Shown: piece by piece, positions 43,957 to 52,639 of the stretch | Position numbering within the stretch: the first letter of the stretch is position 1 | How the letters are laid out: each line of letters begins with the position of its first letter | Assembly: GCF_900101885.1 (NCBI RefSeq) | Contig: NZ_FNAN01000012.1 | Coordinates: 124,001-188,000, forward strand | Direction of reading: 5' to 3' | Source: Dyadobacter soli | GTDB taxonomy: Bacteria > Bacteroidota > Bacteroidia > Cytophagales > Spirosomataceae | DNA: 64,000 nt | The notes under the pieces: model-generated | Databases searched by the model: none | What the model was told of the DNA's origin: nothing | What the model saw: the letters and a program-made list of their open reading frames with translations, nothing else | Translations under genes and position numbers: made by a program

Positions 43957-43987
43957 TTAAAAAAGCCTTTGCTGGTTACAAAGGCTT
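43957..43987 (-). terminator. Intrinsic terminator between the YciI and sigma genes
   Basis: A perfect 9-bp stem (AAGCCTTTG, 43963-43971, with 43979-43987) and 7-nt loop; on the minus strand it is followed by a T-run. It would stop most YciI transcripts before the sigma gene. Confidence 0.8.
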
Positions 43988-44007
43988 GGTAACATCCGGA
44001 TTGCCAG

Positions 44008-44349
44008 TTACATCCGGTCGATTTCTCTCACTTCTACATTTCCGCCAAATAGCAGGATCGGGCACCCCTTCGCCATTTCGGTTGCTTCGTCCAGCGATTC
44101 GGCCCGCACCATCGTGTAGCCGCCTACCGATTCTTTCGTTTCGATATACGGTCCGTCGGTGACGACCTGCGAAGGTTTTACCACTTTCCCGGCGGGGTTC
44201 AGCCTGTTACCGCGCTCGACCAGCTTGCCTTGTGCGGCGATTCCCCCGATCCAATCCATCCATTTTTGCATACTCGCCTGCATTTCCTCAGGTGAGCGGT
44301 CGGTCAGCGTGGAAGGATCGTTTCTGAAAACAAACATGAAGTCTTTCAT
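44008..44349 (-). CDS. YciI/DGPF-domain protein
   Basis: A small soluble protein of 113 residues from the ATG at 44349, with the YCII-related fold: MFVFRNDPS at the start, EEMQASMQKWMDWIGGIAAQGKL, VTDGPYIETKESVGGYTMVRA (the DGPF-like motif reads DGPY here) and the ending EVREIDRM. These proteins accompany ECF42-type sigma factors across many phyla; the role is still unclear. It precedes the sigma gene on the same strand with a terminator between them. Confidence 0.9.
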   Translation of the reverse strand: MKDFMFVFRNDPSTLTDRSPEEMQASMQKWMDWIGGIAAQGKLVERGNRLNPAGKVVKPSQVVTDGPYIETKESVGGYTMVRAESLDEATEMAKGCPILLFGGNVEVREIDRM

Positions 44350-44531
44350 TTTGATATAAGGTTTAAGTTTTAAAGCCTGTTGACGAACAGCCGGCGGCGG
44401 TCTGGACAAAAGTTTAGATTTTTTTTCGGAAAAATTACATTTCCTGTCGAAGCCTGCATTTGCATTGGTACGATTGTTTAAAAGAGCGGCTTTGAAATTT
44501 TAATCAGATAACATTGCAAAACAGCGCTGAA

Positions 44532-45704
44532 ATGGCCACACGCACGCATCCTAGGAAAAGACGTACCTTAAAAATCCTCATCGGGATATTGATCGCCATC
44601 GTGGTGATCAGGCTGGTACTGCCTTACGTTGTCCTTCATCTTGCCAACAAAAGCCTGGCGAATATGAATGGCTACTACGGCCATATCGACGACATCGACC
44701 TAGCCATAATCCGCGGGGCCTACAAAATCGACAGCATTTACATTAATAAGGAGGACAGTGTTACCCAAAAGCAAACGCCGTTTTTTGCCTCGAAGGAAAT
44801 CGACCTTTCCGTGGAATGGAAGGCATTGTTCAAAGGCTCGATCGTGGGCGAACTGGTTTTCCAGCGGCCTTACCTGCTTTTTACCAAGGACAAAGTCGAG
44901 CCAAAAGAGGTGGTGAAGGACTCCGCCGATTTCCGCAAGATTCTCGATAAATTCATGCCACTGAGCATCAACCGCTGCGAACTGCGGGGCGGAGCGATCC
45001 AGTACAAGGATTTCAGCACCAAACCGAACGTCGACATTGCCCTGACCAACCTGAACCTCCTTGCCCAAAACCTGCGCAACAGTTACGATTCGGCCGCCGT
45101 GCTTCCTGCCAACATACATGCCACCGCTGAGGTGTATGAGGGCAAGCTTCGCTTCGATGCCAAGCTCAATCCGCTGGCCGATGCCCCTACTTTCGATATG
45201 AGCGCGGAACTGACCAACACCAATCTCGTAAAGTTGAACGACTTTTTCCAGGCGTATGCCAAAGTGGACGTCAACAAAGGCCGTTTCGGGCTTTACACGG
45301 AAGTGGCGGCGAAGGATGAAGAATTTAAGGGGTACGTGAAACCCGTGATCAAAGATCTGGATGTTTTGGGAAAAGAAGACCGGGACGACAACCTGCTGCG
45401 TAAACTTTGGGAGGCCGTTGCAGGCGGTGCAGGTAAGTTGTTTGAGAACAAAAATAAAGACCAGGTTGCGACCAAAGTACCGTTCCAGGGCCGGCTCGAC
45501 GATCCTAAAACGAATGTATGGGTGGCCATCACGAATATTCTGCAAAATGCGTTCATCCACGCCATTCAGCCCTCAATCGATAATGAGATCAGCATCGCGT
45601 CGGTGAAAGAGGACAAAAAAGAGAAGAAGACCTTTTTTCAGAAGATCTTCTCCAAGGATGATGACAAAGGAAAGAAGGGTAAAAAAGAAAAGAAGAAGGA
45701 CTGA
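44532..45704 (+). CDS. DUF748-family membrane-anchored protein
   Basis: A protein of about 390 residues, ATG at 44532 (an upstream TTG is possible). One N-terminal TM helix (about 16-36) precedes AsmA/DUF748-like beta-rich repeats: YGHIDDIDLAIIRGAYKIDSIYI, SKEIDLSVEWKALFKGSIVGELVFQRPYL-like strand pairs, NRCELRGGAIQYKD. The C-terminus is a lysine-rich tail (KKGKKEKKKD). AsmA-like proteins bridge the periplasm in lipid transport, but for this protein that is inference. Convergent with the FG-GAP gene, 4 nt between stops. Confidence 0.8.
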   Translation: MATRTHPRKRRTLKILIGILIAIVVIRLVLPYVVLHLANKSLANMNGYYGHIDDIDLAIIRGAYKIDSIYINKEDSVTQKQTPFFASKEIDLSVEWKALFKGSIVGELVFQRPYLLFTKDKVEPKEVVKDSADFRKILDKFMPLSINRCELRGGAIQYKDFSTKPNVDIALTNLNLLAQNLRNSYDSAAVLPANIHATAEVYEGKLRFDAKLNPLADAPTFDMSAELTNTNLVKLNDFFQAYAKVDVNKGRFGLYTEVAAKDEEFKGYVKPVIKDLDVLGKEDRDDNLLRKLWEAVAGGAGKLFENKNKDQVATKVPFQGRLDDPKTNVWVAITNILQNAFIHAIQPSIDNEISIASVKEDKKEKKTFFQKIFSKDDDKGKKGKKEKKKD

Positions 45705-45708
45705 GAAG

Positions 45709-46884
45709 CTATTTTTTCAACTGGTTTTCAAACAAAAACACCCCGTTTTTGTTCGCTATGACGATGTCCGGCCAGCGGTCGCCATTCATATCATGAACGG
45801 TAATGTTCAATCCCGCACCTGAATCGTTGTCGATCATATGCTCCTTGAAGTACGGCTCTTTTCCCGGTGTAATTTCGAAATAAAGTAAAATGGCCGGGTC
45901 GCTGTCGCCCGGGTCGCGGCCGTGATGCGCGAGGAAGCGCTTGCCGGTAATGTATTCCTTTTTGCCGTCGCCATTAAGGTCGGCCATGATGGACGAATGC
46001 GTCTGCGCGGTGGTGTTGCTGATCAAATGCGTCTTGAAATCGATCTTGCCGTCCGATGTTTTAAGCTGCTCATGCCACCAGATGCCTAATGCGTGCGCCG
46101 ACGCGCTCACGACGTCATTTCTACCATCTCCATTGATGTCAAGCACCTGCATATGCGAACACGGTTCGCCGAGATTAGCCGGGTAAAAGTCCCAGTTGCC
46201 CGATTTATTATCCTTTTTACCTTTAAACCAGCCTTCCCTCACCACCACATCACCGATCCCGTCTTTATCTACATCACCATACCCAATGCCGTGGGAGAAA
46301 TTCTCCGTACCCGCCACATTCTCCTTGCTCAACGGGAAGCGCTGCCACTGCGTTTCGCCCTTTTTAACTGGTGCCTTGAGCCAGATAACCTGCTTTTTGG
46401 CCGGGTCACCGCAAAGAATGTCGAGGCGCCCGTCGCCGTCCATATCAATGAAACCCGGCGACTCATTCGAAACACCCACCGAATCGGCGATGTAATGCTT
46501 TTGCCAGGCTCCGGGTTTGTTATGCGGATTTTCGAACCAGAATGCCGCTTTACCGGGGAAATCGACGATCACGACATCATCCCAGCCATCCAGGTTAACG
46601 TCCATGCCGAGATTCAGGAATGAATTGCTGTATTCTTTCCGCGGATCGAACACGCGGGACGGCGCGAGCTCATGCTTCGTCCAGGCCGGTGCTTCAAACC
46701 AATAATAGCCGGCAACGATATCCGTTTTACCATCCTTGTTCAAGTCTGCCACGGCAACACCTTCCGAAATGAAGTCGCCGGTGAGCTTTGTTTTCTTGAA
46801 ACTGCCATCAGGTTGTGCGTAAATCGGTGCGGCACCAAGCACAAAAACCAGTGTTACCCAAACTTGAAACCCTTTTATACACAT
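45709..46884 (-). CDS. Secreted FG-GAP/VCBS-repeat beta-propeller protein
   Basis: A protein of 391 residues with a signal peptide (about 1-23, ending IYAQP). Calcium-binding FG-GAP/VCBS-type repeats run the whole length, each with a D-x-N/D-x-D-G-x-x-D core: ADLNKDGKTDIV, DVNLDGWDDVVI, DMDGDGRLDILC, DVDKDGIGDVVV, DINGDGRNDVVS, DLNGDGKKEYI and DMNGDRWPDIVI. Seven cores fit a seven-bladed propeller. No catalytic domain is present, so a binding or structural surface role is likely. Monocistronic. Confidence 0.88.
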   Translation of the reverse strand: MCIKGFQVWVTLVFVLGAAPIYAQPDGSFKKTKLTGDFISEGVAVADLNKDGKTDIVAGYYWFEAPAWTKHELAPSRVFDPRKEYSNSFLNLGMDVNLDGWDDVVIVDFPGKAAFWFENPHNKPGAWQKHYIADSVGVSNESPGFIDMDGDGRLDILCGDPAKKQVIWLKAPVKKGETQWQRFPLSKENVAGTENFSHGIGYGDVDKDGIGDVVVREGWFKGKKDNKSGNWDFYPANLGEPCSHMQVLDINGDGRNDVVSASAHALGIWWHEQLKTSDGKIDFKTHLISNTTAQTHSSIMADLNGDGKKEYITGKRFLAHHGRDPGDSDPAILLYFEITPGKEPYFKEHMIDNDSGAGLNITVHDMNGDRWPDIVIANKNGVFLFENQLKK

Positions 46885-46965
46885 GATTATCTGTTAGTTA
46901 GATAAAAACAAATGACCATTTCGCACGAATTAACTTAAAAACAACAAATATGACATTCGTCATGT

Positions 46966-46994
46966 TTTGAAATAAAATACTTCGCGTATATTTG
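46966..46994 (+). promoter_or_regulatory. Good match to a Bacteroidota promoter, plus strand
   Basis: TTTG (46966-46969), 17-nt spacer, TATATTTG (46987-46994), fitting the TTTG-N17-23-TAnnTTTG consensus. It points away from the FG-GAP gene and no ORF follows on this strand. An inverted repeat ATGAC-N4-GTCAT (46950-46963) just upstream may be an operator. Confidence 0.55.
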
Positions 46995-47000
46995 TAGTAC

Positions 47001-47057
47001 TATTTCAAAGTTATACTCAACGTTATTAAAAAGGGCTTCTACATGAAGCCCTTTTTC
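47001..47057 (+). ncRNA. Candidate short RNA (about 55 nt)
   Basis: Bounded by the promoter match at 46966-46994 and the terminator hairpin at 47028-47057, which ends in T-runs in both directions. The only ORF-like content is too short to judge. It could equally be fortuitous, because the terminator clearly serves the minus-strand gene. Confidence 0.3.
47028..47057 (-). terminator. Bidirectional intrinsic terminator after the cupredoxin fusion gene
   Basis: AAAAAGGGCTTC...GAAGCCCTTTTT forms a strong stem with a short loop and a T-run on either strand. It lies directly after the stop of the minus-strand gene at 47059. Confidence 0.85.
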
Positions 47058-47058
47058 C

Positions 47059-49923
47059 TTAGTGATTCATCGCCGTTCCGGTTGCGTGCTCCCCGTGATG
47101 TTCATGCAGGTTATCTGCCTTACCTACCTTGTTATAGTCTTTCAATACTTTTTTCGACTCCTCCGTCCCGATCGCCTCTACCCGCTGGATCATGTAAGGA
47201 AGCATTTTGGGGAATTTGGACTTCTCAGCCAGTTGCAATGCGCGTTTCGCATCGAGTGGCGCCAATGGCTCGGCGGCATACCATTCCATCAGCGGCAGGT
47301 TGTGATCGTCCTTGTCTTCGGCCTTCTGCACCAATGCGTCGAGCACCTCCCAGCGCTGTGAAGGGTCGAGCCGGAGCATTCCGGAGGTGAGGTACAGCCT
47401 TACCAGCTTGGAATTGTCCTTTTGCGCCATTTCTGCAAACTTTTTCAAGGTTTCGGGTGAAACGGATTTGTTTTCGGTCAAAAGCTGAACAGACCAGCTG
47501 CGAATGTATTCGCTTTCGTTCGAAAGCAAGTCGGCGAGTTCTTTCTCGGTAAGCCCTTTGGTCACGTGGAGCGTCCATAGTGCACGGAGCTTCCGGGTTT
47601 CGTCCGGGTTTTTCGCGAGGATCTCTTTCAATGCTTTGTGTACCTTTTTGTTAGGCCTGCGCTCCTGTAAAATGGTGCGTGCCTGGCGAACATACCATTC
47701 ATTGGGATTCAATTGGTAGTTGACCAGCTCCATGTCCGACGCTTTGGACAAATCTACCTGCACCCATTTATCATTGTCGTGGGTGATCTTGAAAATCCGT
47801 CCCATGGTTTTGTTGTGAACATCCGGGTTGGGACTGTGGCATTGGTTTTTGTCGTACCAGTCGATTGCCCAAACGGAGCCGCTGGCGTCGTATTTGAAAT
47901 TCAGCCATTGCGACCAGGAATCGTTCATCGCCATGAAATCGTTTTTGTGCGTTGCCTCATAGCCGGAGCCCGAGCGGGTCAGATGGTCCGTGTTGAGGCG
48001 TGCGCCGTTGATATTGTTCATGAAAATATCGTTGCGGTACTCCTTCGGCCAGCTGTTGCCGAGGTAAATCATCGCCCCCGCATGCGCGTGCCCGCCACCC
48101 GCGGACGCCGAGCGGAAGTTGCCTGCGTGCGGCCCGCGTTCGCCCACCCAATGCACGTGGTCGGCGATGGTTTTGATATCGTCGTAAGTATACGGATTGA
48201 AATGCTTGCCCGCCTGCCGCTGGTAGCGCGCGCCCTGGATAATGTGGTACATATGCGGGATCACGCACACGGTGATGAACGGGTGCCCGTAATCATTGAA
48301 ATCGATGCCCCAGGGATTGCTTGAACCCTCCGCGAACACCTCGAACTTGTGCGTAGTGGGATGATAGCGCCACACGCCCGCATTGATCTTCGTCCGTTCC
48401 GAATCCGGCGCGCCGGGCTTGCCTACATTGGAATGCGTAAATACGCCGTGGGTACCGTAAAGCCAGCCGTCGGGCCCCCAGCGCAGGTTATTGAGTACTT
48501 CGTGGGTGTCTTCCAGTCCCCAGCCATCGAGCAATATTTGCGGCGGACCGGCGGGTTTGTCATTTTTGAAATCGGCAGGAATAAACAGCAAATGCGGCGC
48601 CGATCCGAGCCATACCCCGCCCATTCCGACTTCGATACCGGAGATGAGGTTGAGGTTTTCAGCAAAAACTTTACGCTTATCGAGCGTGCCGTCGCCATTC
48701 GTATCTTCAAAAATCAGGATTTTATCCCTACCCTGGCCTTCCGCGGCACGAATCGGGTAAGTATGGCCTTCTACGACCCAAAGCCTGCCCCGGTAATCCA
48801 CGGTGAAGCTGATAGGCCTGATAATGTCCGGCTCAGCGGCGGCAAGTGTGACTTTGAAGCCCGCCGGAGGCGTCATAGCCTTGGCCGCTTCCGTTCCCGA
48901 CAAACCTGCATTCAAAACAGGGTCCAGAGGCGGCAGGATAATGATATCCTTCTGTTTCAGCTCATTGGGGAAGTCTGGCCGGGATGGGTAGAACCGAAAA
49001 TCATCGAAATTGATATGGGCCCATTTGTCGTTCGGAATGTAAGGGATTTGCGAGATACCTGTTTCATTATCGACGATGCGAATGAAAATCTCCTTGTTCA
49101 GGTAAGGTTGCAGGTCCACCACCGCAGGCTGCAAAGTTGCCCGGCCCTGGCCGGTAATATGGTAAACAACCTTATTATCGGCTGCCGTCACGATTTCCAC
49201 ACGCGTGTCCTGCAACGCGCCGCCCGAGACCCGGAATGCCGCGAATGGCTGCGTAACCTGGAAGGGCACGGAAGTCAGCGTGCCGGTCTGCTTGTGGTTG
49301 AGCGTACCGCCGCTGCTGAGGAAGTATTTTCCTTCGTAGCCAATATTCATTTCCTTTTCGTGGACCGGCGAAGGATCGGAGCTGAAAAGTGCGTTGGCAA
49401 ATGCATCGCCTGTGGCCGTCCAGTTTTTCAGGTCGCCCGTTTCGAAACCCATGTTCAACGGCTGTCCGTCTTTCACCGGCAGTTGCCCGGCGACGGTTTC
49501 ATTGGAGATAACACCTTCCACCACCTCGAAACTTCCCACCATACCCGCCGCGCGGTGCCCGGGCACGGAGCAGAAATAGGTATCGCTTTGTTCGGCTTTG
49601 AAAGTAATGCTCGTGCTGGTGCCTTTTTCGATGATCACTTTACTCTTGATACCGAGTTTTTCGAGGGCAATGTCGTGCGTCATGAGCTCGCCATTGGTAA
49701 TGGTGATTCTCACACGGTCGCCTTTATTGGCCTTTAATGTGGGGTTCCGGGAGCCATCCTTGGCAAAAAAGCCTAGCATGGTCGCTTCGAGCGCATAGTC
49801 GCGGTCGAACTTCTCGGTAGTTTGTGTGGTCTTTGTTTGCTGCGCGAACGTATCCTGCGCCGGGACTGCCACCATGGCCAATGCCAGCGGGACGAGCATG
49901 TGTGTTAACCTGATCATCTGCAT
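47059..49923 (-). CDS. Cupredoxin-beta-propeller-HEAT fusion (PVC-type dehydrogenase-like, no heme)
   Basis: A secreted protein of 954 residues. A signal peptide (about 1-27) precedes a cupredoxin domain (about 40-140) whose type-1 copper ligands appear complete: His in MTHDIALEKL, then Cys, His and Met in FCSVPGHRAAGM. A jelly-roll-like domain (about 150-330, NMGFETGDLKNW) is followed by a DUF7133-type propeller (about 350-745, PPAGFKVTLAAAEPDIIRPISFTVD, DTNGDGTLDKRKVF), HEAT-like repeats (about 750-930) and a His-rich tail (LHEHHGEHATG). Relatives usually end in a CxxCH cytochrome. None is present here, so the copper domain may be the electron carrier. Substrate unknown. Confidence 0.85.
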   Translation of the reverse strand: MQMIRLTHMLVPLALAMVAVPAQDTFAQQTKTTQTTEKFDRDYALEATMLGFFAKDGSRNPTLKANKGDRVRITITNGELMTHDIALEKLGIKSKVIIEKGTSTSITFKAEQSDTYFCSVPGHRAAGMVGSFEVVEGVISNETVAGQLPVKDGQPLNMGFETGDLKNWTATGDAFANALFSSDPSPVHEKEMNIGYEGKYFLSSGGTLNHKQTGTLTSVPFQVTQPFAAFRVSGGALQDTRVEIVTAADNKVVYHITGQGRATLQPAVVDLQPYLNKEIFIRIVDNETGISQIPYIPNDKWAHINFDDFRFYPSRPDFPNELKQKDIIILPPLDPVLNAGLSGTEAAKAMTPPAGFKVTLAAAEPDIIRPISFTVDYRGRLWVVEGHTYPIRAAEGQGRDKILIFEDTNGDGTLDKRKVFAENLNLISGIEVGMGGVWLGSAPHLLFIPADFKNDKPAGPPQILLDGWGLEDTHEVLNNLRWGPDGWLYGTHGVFTHSNVGKPGAPDSERTKINAGVWRYHPTTHKFEVFAEGSSNPWGIDFNDYGHPFITVCVIPHMYHIIQGARYQRQAGKHFNPYTYDDIKTIADHVHWVGERGPHAGNFRSASAGGGHAHAGAMIYLGNSWPKEYRNDIFMNNINGARLNTDHLTRSGSGYEATHKNDFMAMNDSWSQWLNFKYDASGSVWAIDWYDKNQCHSPNPDVHNKTMGRIFKITHDNDKWVQVDLSKASDMELVNYQLNPNEWYVRQARTILQERRPNKKVHKALKEILAKNPDETRKLRALWTLHVTKGLTEKELADLLSNESEYIRSWSVQLLTENKSVSPETLKKFAEMAQKDNSKLVRLYLTSGMLRLDPSQRWEVLDALVQKAEDKDDHNLPLMEWYAAEPLAPLDAKRALQLAEKSKFPKMLPYMIQRVEAIGTEESKKVLKDYNKVGKADNLHEHHGEHATGTAMNH

Positions 49924-49998
49924 TTGTTTAGGAATTTCGGTTTCGAAAGTTGAGGAATAAAGGAAGGCGACACTATGTTTATACTTATTGGGTCAAAA

Positions 49999-50032
49999 TT
50001 GAAAAAATTCATTTCTAATTTTGAAAAAATTC
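49999..50032. promoter_or_regulatory. Direct repeat, candidate operator of the RES-Xre pair
   Basis: TTGAAAAAATTC occurs twice, at 49999-50010 and 50021-50032, 22 bp apart (about two helical turns). Each copy has GAA...TTC symmetry. A promoter-like TATATTTA follows at 50034-50041, and the antitoxin ATG is at 50062. Confidence 0.55.
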
Positions 50033-50061
50033 GTATATTTAGGAACTCAATCTCCTTTGTT

Positions 50062-50493
50062 ATGAAAACCGTTGCTCAACCCGGTTCCAATTTGAAATCC
50101 AAATTCAACCACATTGACATGGACAGCAATTTTTCAATTGTGCTTTCGGCCCGGAAAGGCTTGCACACGAAAGTTTTCTACGATTTTGCAGAGGCTATCA
50201 AAATGCCCGAACGGAGATTGGCCGCGATCATGAATGTCTCGGCACGCACGATCAGCAACTATAAAGAGGCCCAAAAGACGTTGGAGCCGCTTTATGGCGA
50301 ACACCTTTTGAAATTAATCTCCCTGTTTGAAAAGGGCGAGGAGCTCTTTGGCACCATCGACGAGTTTAACTACTGGCTGCAAAAGCCGTTCTGGAATTCG
50401 ACGGAAAAGCCCTCTGACTGGCTGACTACCGGCGGTGGTGTGGATTTTCTGAGCGAAGAGCTTAATAAAATGGCAGAAGGTTATCCAGGTTAA
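50062..50493 (+). CDS. Xre/MbcA/ParS-type antitoxin (DUF2384)
   Basis: Antitoxin and probable autorepressor, 143 residues from the ATG at 50062. An N-terminal helix-turn-helix region (FYDFAEAIKMPERRLAAIMNVSARTISNYKE, about 42-75) precedes the toxin-binding DUF2384 domain (LKLISLFEKGEELFGTIDEFNYWLQKP, about 88-120) and ends in the usual DWLTTGGGVDFLSEELNKM tail, which plugs the RES active site. The toxin gene starts 2 nt after its stop, a standard operon order. Confidence 0.93.
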   Translation: MKTVAQPGSNLKSKFNHIDMDSNFSIVLSARKGLHTKVFYDFAEAIKMPERRLAAIMNVSARTISNYKEAQKTLEPLYGEHLLKLISLFEKGEELFGTIDEFNYWLQKPFWNSTEKPSDWLTTGGGVDFLSEELNKMAEGYPG

Positions 50494-50495
50494 AC

Positions 50496-50978
50496 ATGCT
50501 AGTATTCCGAATCGTACACAAACTATACGCCAATACGTTATTTGCTTCCGAAATGAGAGGGCGCTGGAACAGCGAAGGCAATAAAGTGATTTACGCATAC
50601 GAAACAATTCCCCTGGCATTGCTTGAAAACATGGTAAGAAGGCAGGGCGTCGGGTTCAATGCAGATTTCAAGGTGATGTTCATCGAAATACCCGACGACG
50701 CGGCGATCGAAGCCGTCGCCGAGAGCGAACTGGAAGCGGGATGGCGCGATCCGAACGACTATTCGCAATGCCAGCCGCTGGGCGACGGATGGTTCAATGC
50801 GGGTAAAGCCCTGGCATTGAAGGTACCTTCGGCTGTCATGCCGCTTGCATTCAATTTTGTAATCAATACCCTTCACCCGGACTACGCGCGTGTGAAGCTG
50901 GTGGAGGTTACCGATCTGGTGCCAGACAGCCGTATTGATGATATTTTAAAGAAATACAACTTTACAACGGGCGCTTAG
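50496..50978 (+). CDS. RES-domain toxin
   Basis: RES-family toxin of 160 residues. Members consume NAD+ (hydrolysis or phosphorolysis, ADP-ribosyl-transferase-like fold). Seen: MRGRWNSEGNKVIYAYETIPLALLE, the RES core with conserved Arg and Tyr; EIPDDAAIEAV; GDGWFNAGKALALKVPSAVMP, with the Ser-containing motif; and the ending NFVINTLHPDYARVKL. All expected motifs are present and the frame is intact, so it should be active. Neutralised by the upstream antitoxin. Confidence 0.93.
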   Translation: MLVFRIVHKLYANTLFASEMRGRWNSEGNKVIYAYETIPLALLENMVRRQGVGFNADFKVMFIEIPDDAAIEAVAESELEAGWRDPNDYSQCQPLGDGWFNAGKALALKVPSAVMPLAFNFVINTLHPDYARVKLVEVTDLVPDSRIDDILKKYNFTTGA

Positions 50979-50981
50979 GAC

Positions 50982-51353
50982 CTATTTTCGAGCGGCTGCC
51001 TCATTTTCGGCGATCCGTAATTTTGTGATCTTCCTGATGAGATCCAGCGGCATAGGTTTGTTCAAAGGAAAATGCACGGAGCCTTTGGTACCCTTATAGC
51101 CCGAAAGCTCTGTCGAAAGCGCCTCGGCAATGCTCCCCGAAACCGGGTATAGCGCCACATGCTTCTTCCAACCGGCGAAATAGATCAGGTATGTGCCGTT
51201 CAGATTGAATGTGGGCATGTCATATGAAATCGTTTCGGTGGCATCCGGGGCCGCATCCCTGATTACAGCACGAATTTCCTGCAATATCTGCTGCACATCT
51301 TCCGGGAAGCTGGCAATGTATTCGTCAATCGAGCTGGGTTTTGTGGCAGCCAT
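50982..51353 (-). CDS. DUF1801/YdhG-like protein
   Basis: A small cytoplasmic protein of 123 residues of the DUF1801 family (iron-chaperone frataxin-like fold in YdhG annotations). Motifs: SSIDEYIASFPEDVQQILQEIR, ATETISYDMPTFNLNG, YFAGWKKHVALYPVSG and GSVHFPLNKPMPLDLIRKI. Physiological function is not established. Convergent with the RES toxin gene with a 3-nt gap. Possible cargo-like bystander. Confidence 0.85.
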   Translation of the reverse strand: MAATKPSSIDEYIASFPEDVQQILQEIRAVIRDAAPDATETISYDMPTFNLNGTYLIYFAGWKKHVALYPVSGSIAEALSTELSGYKGTKGSVHFPLNKPMPLDLIRKITKLRIAENEAAARK

Positions 51354-51518
51354 GGTTTTCGTAATTAGTGAATTGATAAGTTAGTAAAAATTAGGATTTT
51401 TCTCTAACACCTCCCTCCTGCTGTCAGTCACACAATAAACCTGCATACTACTCAATCATCTGAATAAGAATGCATTTCCGGCGATAGTTTTGGACATCAT
51501 TTTACCAATCTATATGCC

Positions 51519-52616
51519 ATGAAATGGATTTTACTACTCTCGGCCATGATCGCCTGGCTTTCGGCGGTCGTTGTGAATGCGCAGGTACCTCATGAGATCA
51601 ACTATCAAGGTGCCGCACGCGACGCATCCGGTATCCCGCTTAAAAACAAATCGGTCAGGCTGCGGCTCAGCATTCGGCAGGATGCCCCCGACGGAAACGT
51701 CCATTACAGCGAAACGCGCACAGTCACAACCAATTCGCTTGGCCTGTTCAGCCTGGCGGTGGGCTCCCCAGGGGCGGTGGATGTAATCGGGTCCATGACC
51801 GCCGTACCCTGGCACGACGGCACCAAATTCCTGAAAGTAGAAATGGACCCCGATGGCAGCAGCGGACTTGTGGATTTGGGTTCCACACAATTGGTAAGCG
51901 TGCCCTTCGCATTGAGCAGTGCGGATAATCAATGGCAGGTAAATGGCTCGGGGATAAGCAATAAAAATAGCAGCAATGTCGGGATCGGCACTAGCAATCC
52001 CGACCCCAGTGCCCTACTCGATCTGAAAAGCGACTCGCGCGGACTGCTACTACCCCGAATGTCGGCCAGCCAGCGTACAGCGCTTTCCCAGCCTGCAACG
52101 GGCCTTTTGGTTTATCAAACGGAATCACCCGAAGGATTTTACTATAATAAAGGTACACCTGCCGCACCTGACTGGCTGTTACTGGGGGGCATCGGTCCGC
52201 AAGGGCCACAGGGCCAGCAGGGGCCTTCCGGGATTGTTCAGAGTTACTATAACGCGGGAACTGCGCCTTTTCCTTCCAGCACACTTGCGCTCGTTACCAA
52301 ACCGCTTGAAGTGACGATTCAGGAAGGTCAAACAGTATTTTTGACGTCTTCGAGAGCGCTAGGCGGCTACACAGCGGCGAACGAACTCGGCATTTATCCG
52401 GCATGCCAGAGTGTAGTGCCCGGAAGCCCGGTCCAAACGCTCGCATTAGGAATGTTTGGCCTTCAAACACCCGCAAATACCAGGATCATATTTTCGGTCC
52501 ATGGTGTGTTCAAAGACCTTCCTGCCGGCACGTATAACTTTGGAATGGCCGCGGTTACCAGCAGTCCGCACTGGGTCAACGGGGAATGGGGTTACACCAG
52601 TGTACTTGTTTACTAG
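51519..52616 (+). CDS. Secreted surface protein with short collagen-like segment
   Basis: A protein of 365 residues with a signal peptide (1-21, ending VNAQ). The N-terminal domain (about 22-140, EINYQGAARDASGIPLKNKSVRLRLSI) is a pattern common in Bacteroidota cell-surface proteins. A middle segment (about 150-215, SNVGIGTSNPDPSALLDLKSDSRGLLLPRMS) resembles phage-tail/peptidase-S74-associated linkers. A GPQGPQGQQGPSG collagen-like stretch lies near 226-238, and a beta-rich C-terminal domain follows. No enzymatic motif. The next gene, 23 nt downstream, is a T9SS cargo, so the two may form a surface pair. Confidence 0.7.
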   Translation: MKWILLLSAMIAWLSAVVVNAQVPHEINYQGAARDASGIPLKNKSVRLRLSIRQDAPDGNVHYSETRTVTTNSLGLFSLAVGSPGAVDVIGSMTAVPWHDGTKFLKVEMDPDGSSGLVDLGSTQLVSVPFALSSADNQWQVNGSGISNKNSSNVGIGTSNPDPSALLDLKSDSRGLLLPRMSASQRTALSQPATGLLVYQTESPEGFYYNKGTPAAPDWLLLGGIGPQGPQGQQGPSGIVQSYYNAGTAPFPSSTLALVTKPLEVTIQEGQTVFLTSSRALGGYTAANELGIYPACQSVVPGSPVQTLALGMFGLQTPANTRIIFSVHGVFKDLPAGTYNFGMAAVTSSPHWVNGEWGYTSVLVY

Positions 52617-52639
52617 CAGTTCTTTAGTTGACCTACATC

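Noticed and set aside
44700..45560. 286-codon minus-strand frame
   Set aside because: Antisense to the DUF748 gene, which has an anchor and AsmA-like repeats.
48349..49737. 462-codon open frame on the plus strand
   Set aside because: Antisense to the cupredoxin fusion gene; no recognisable domain.
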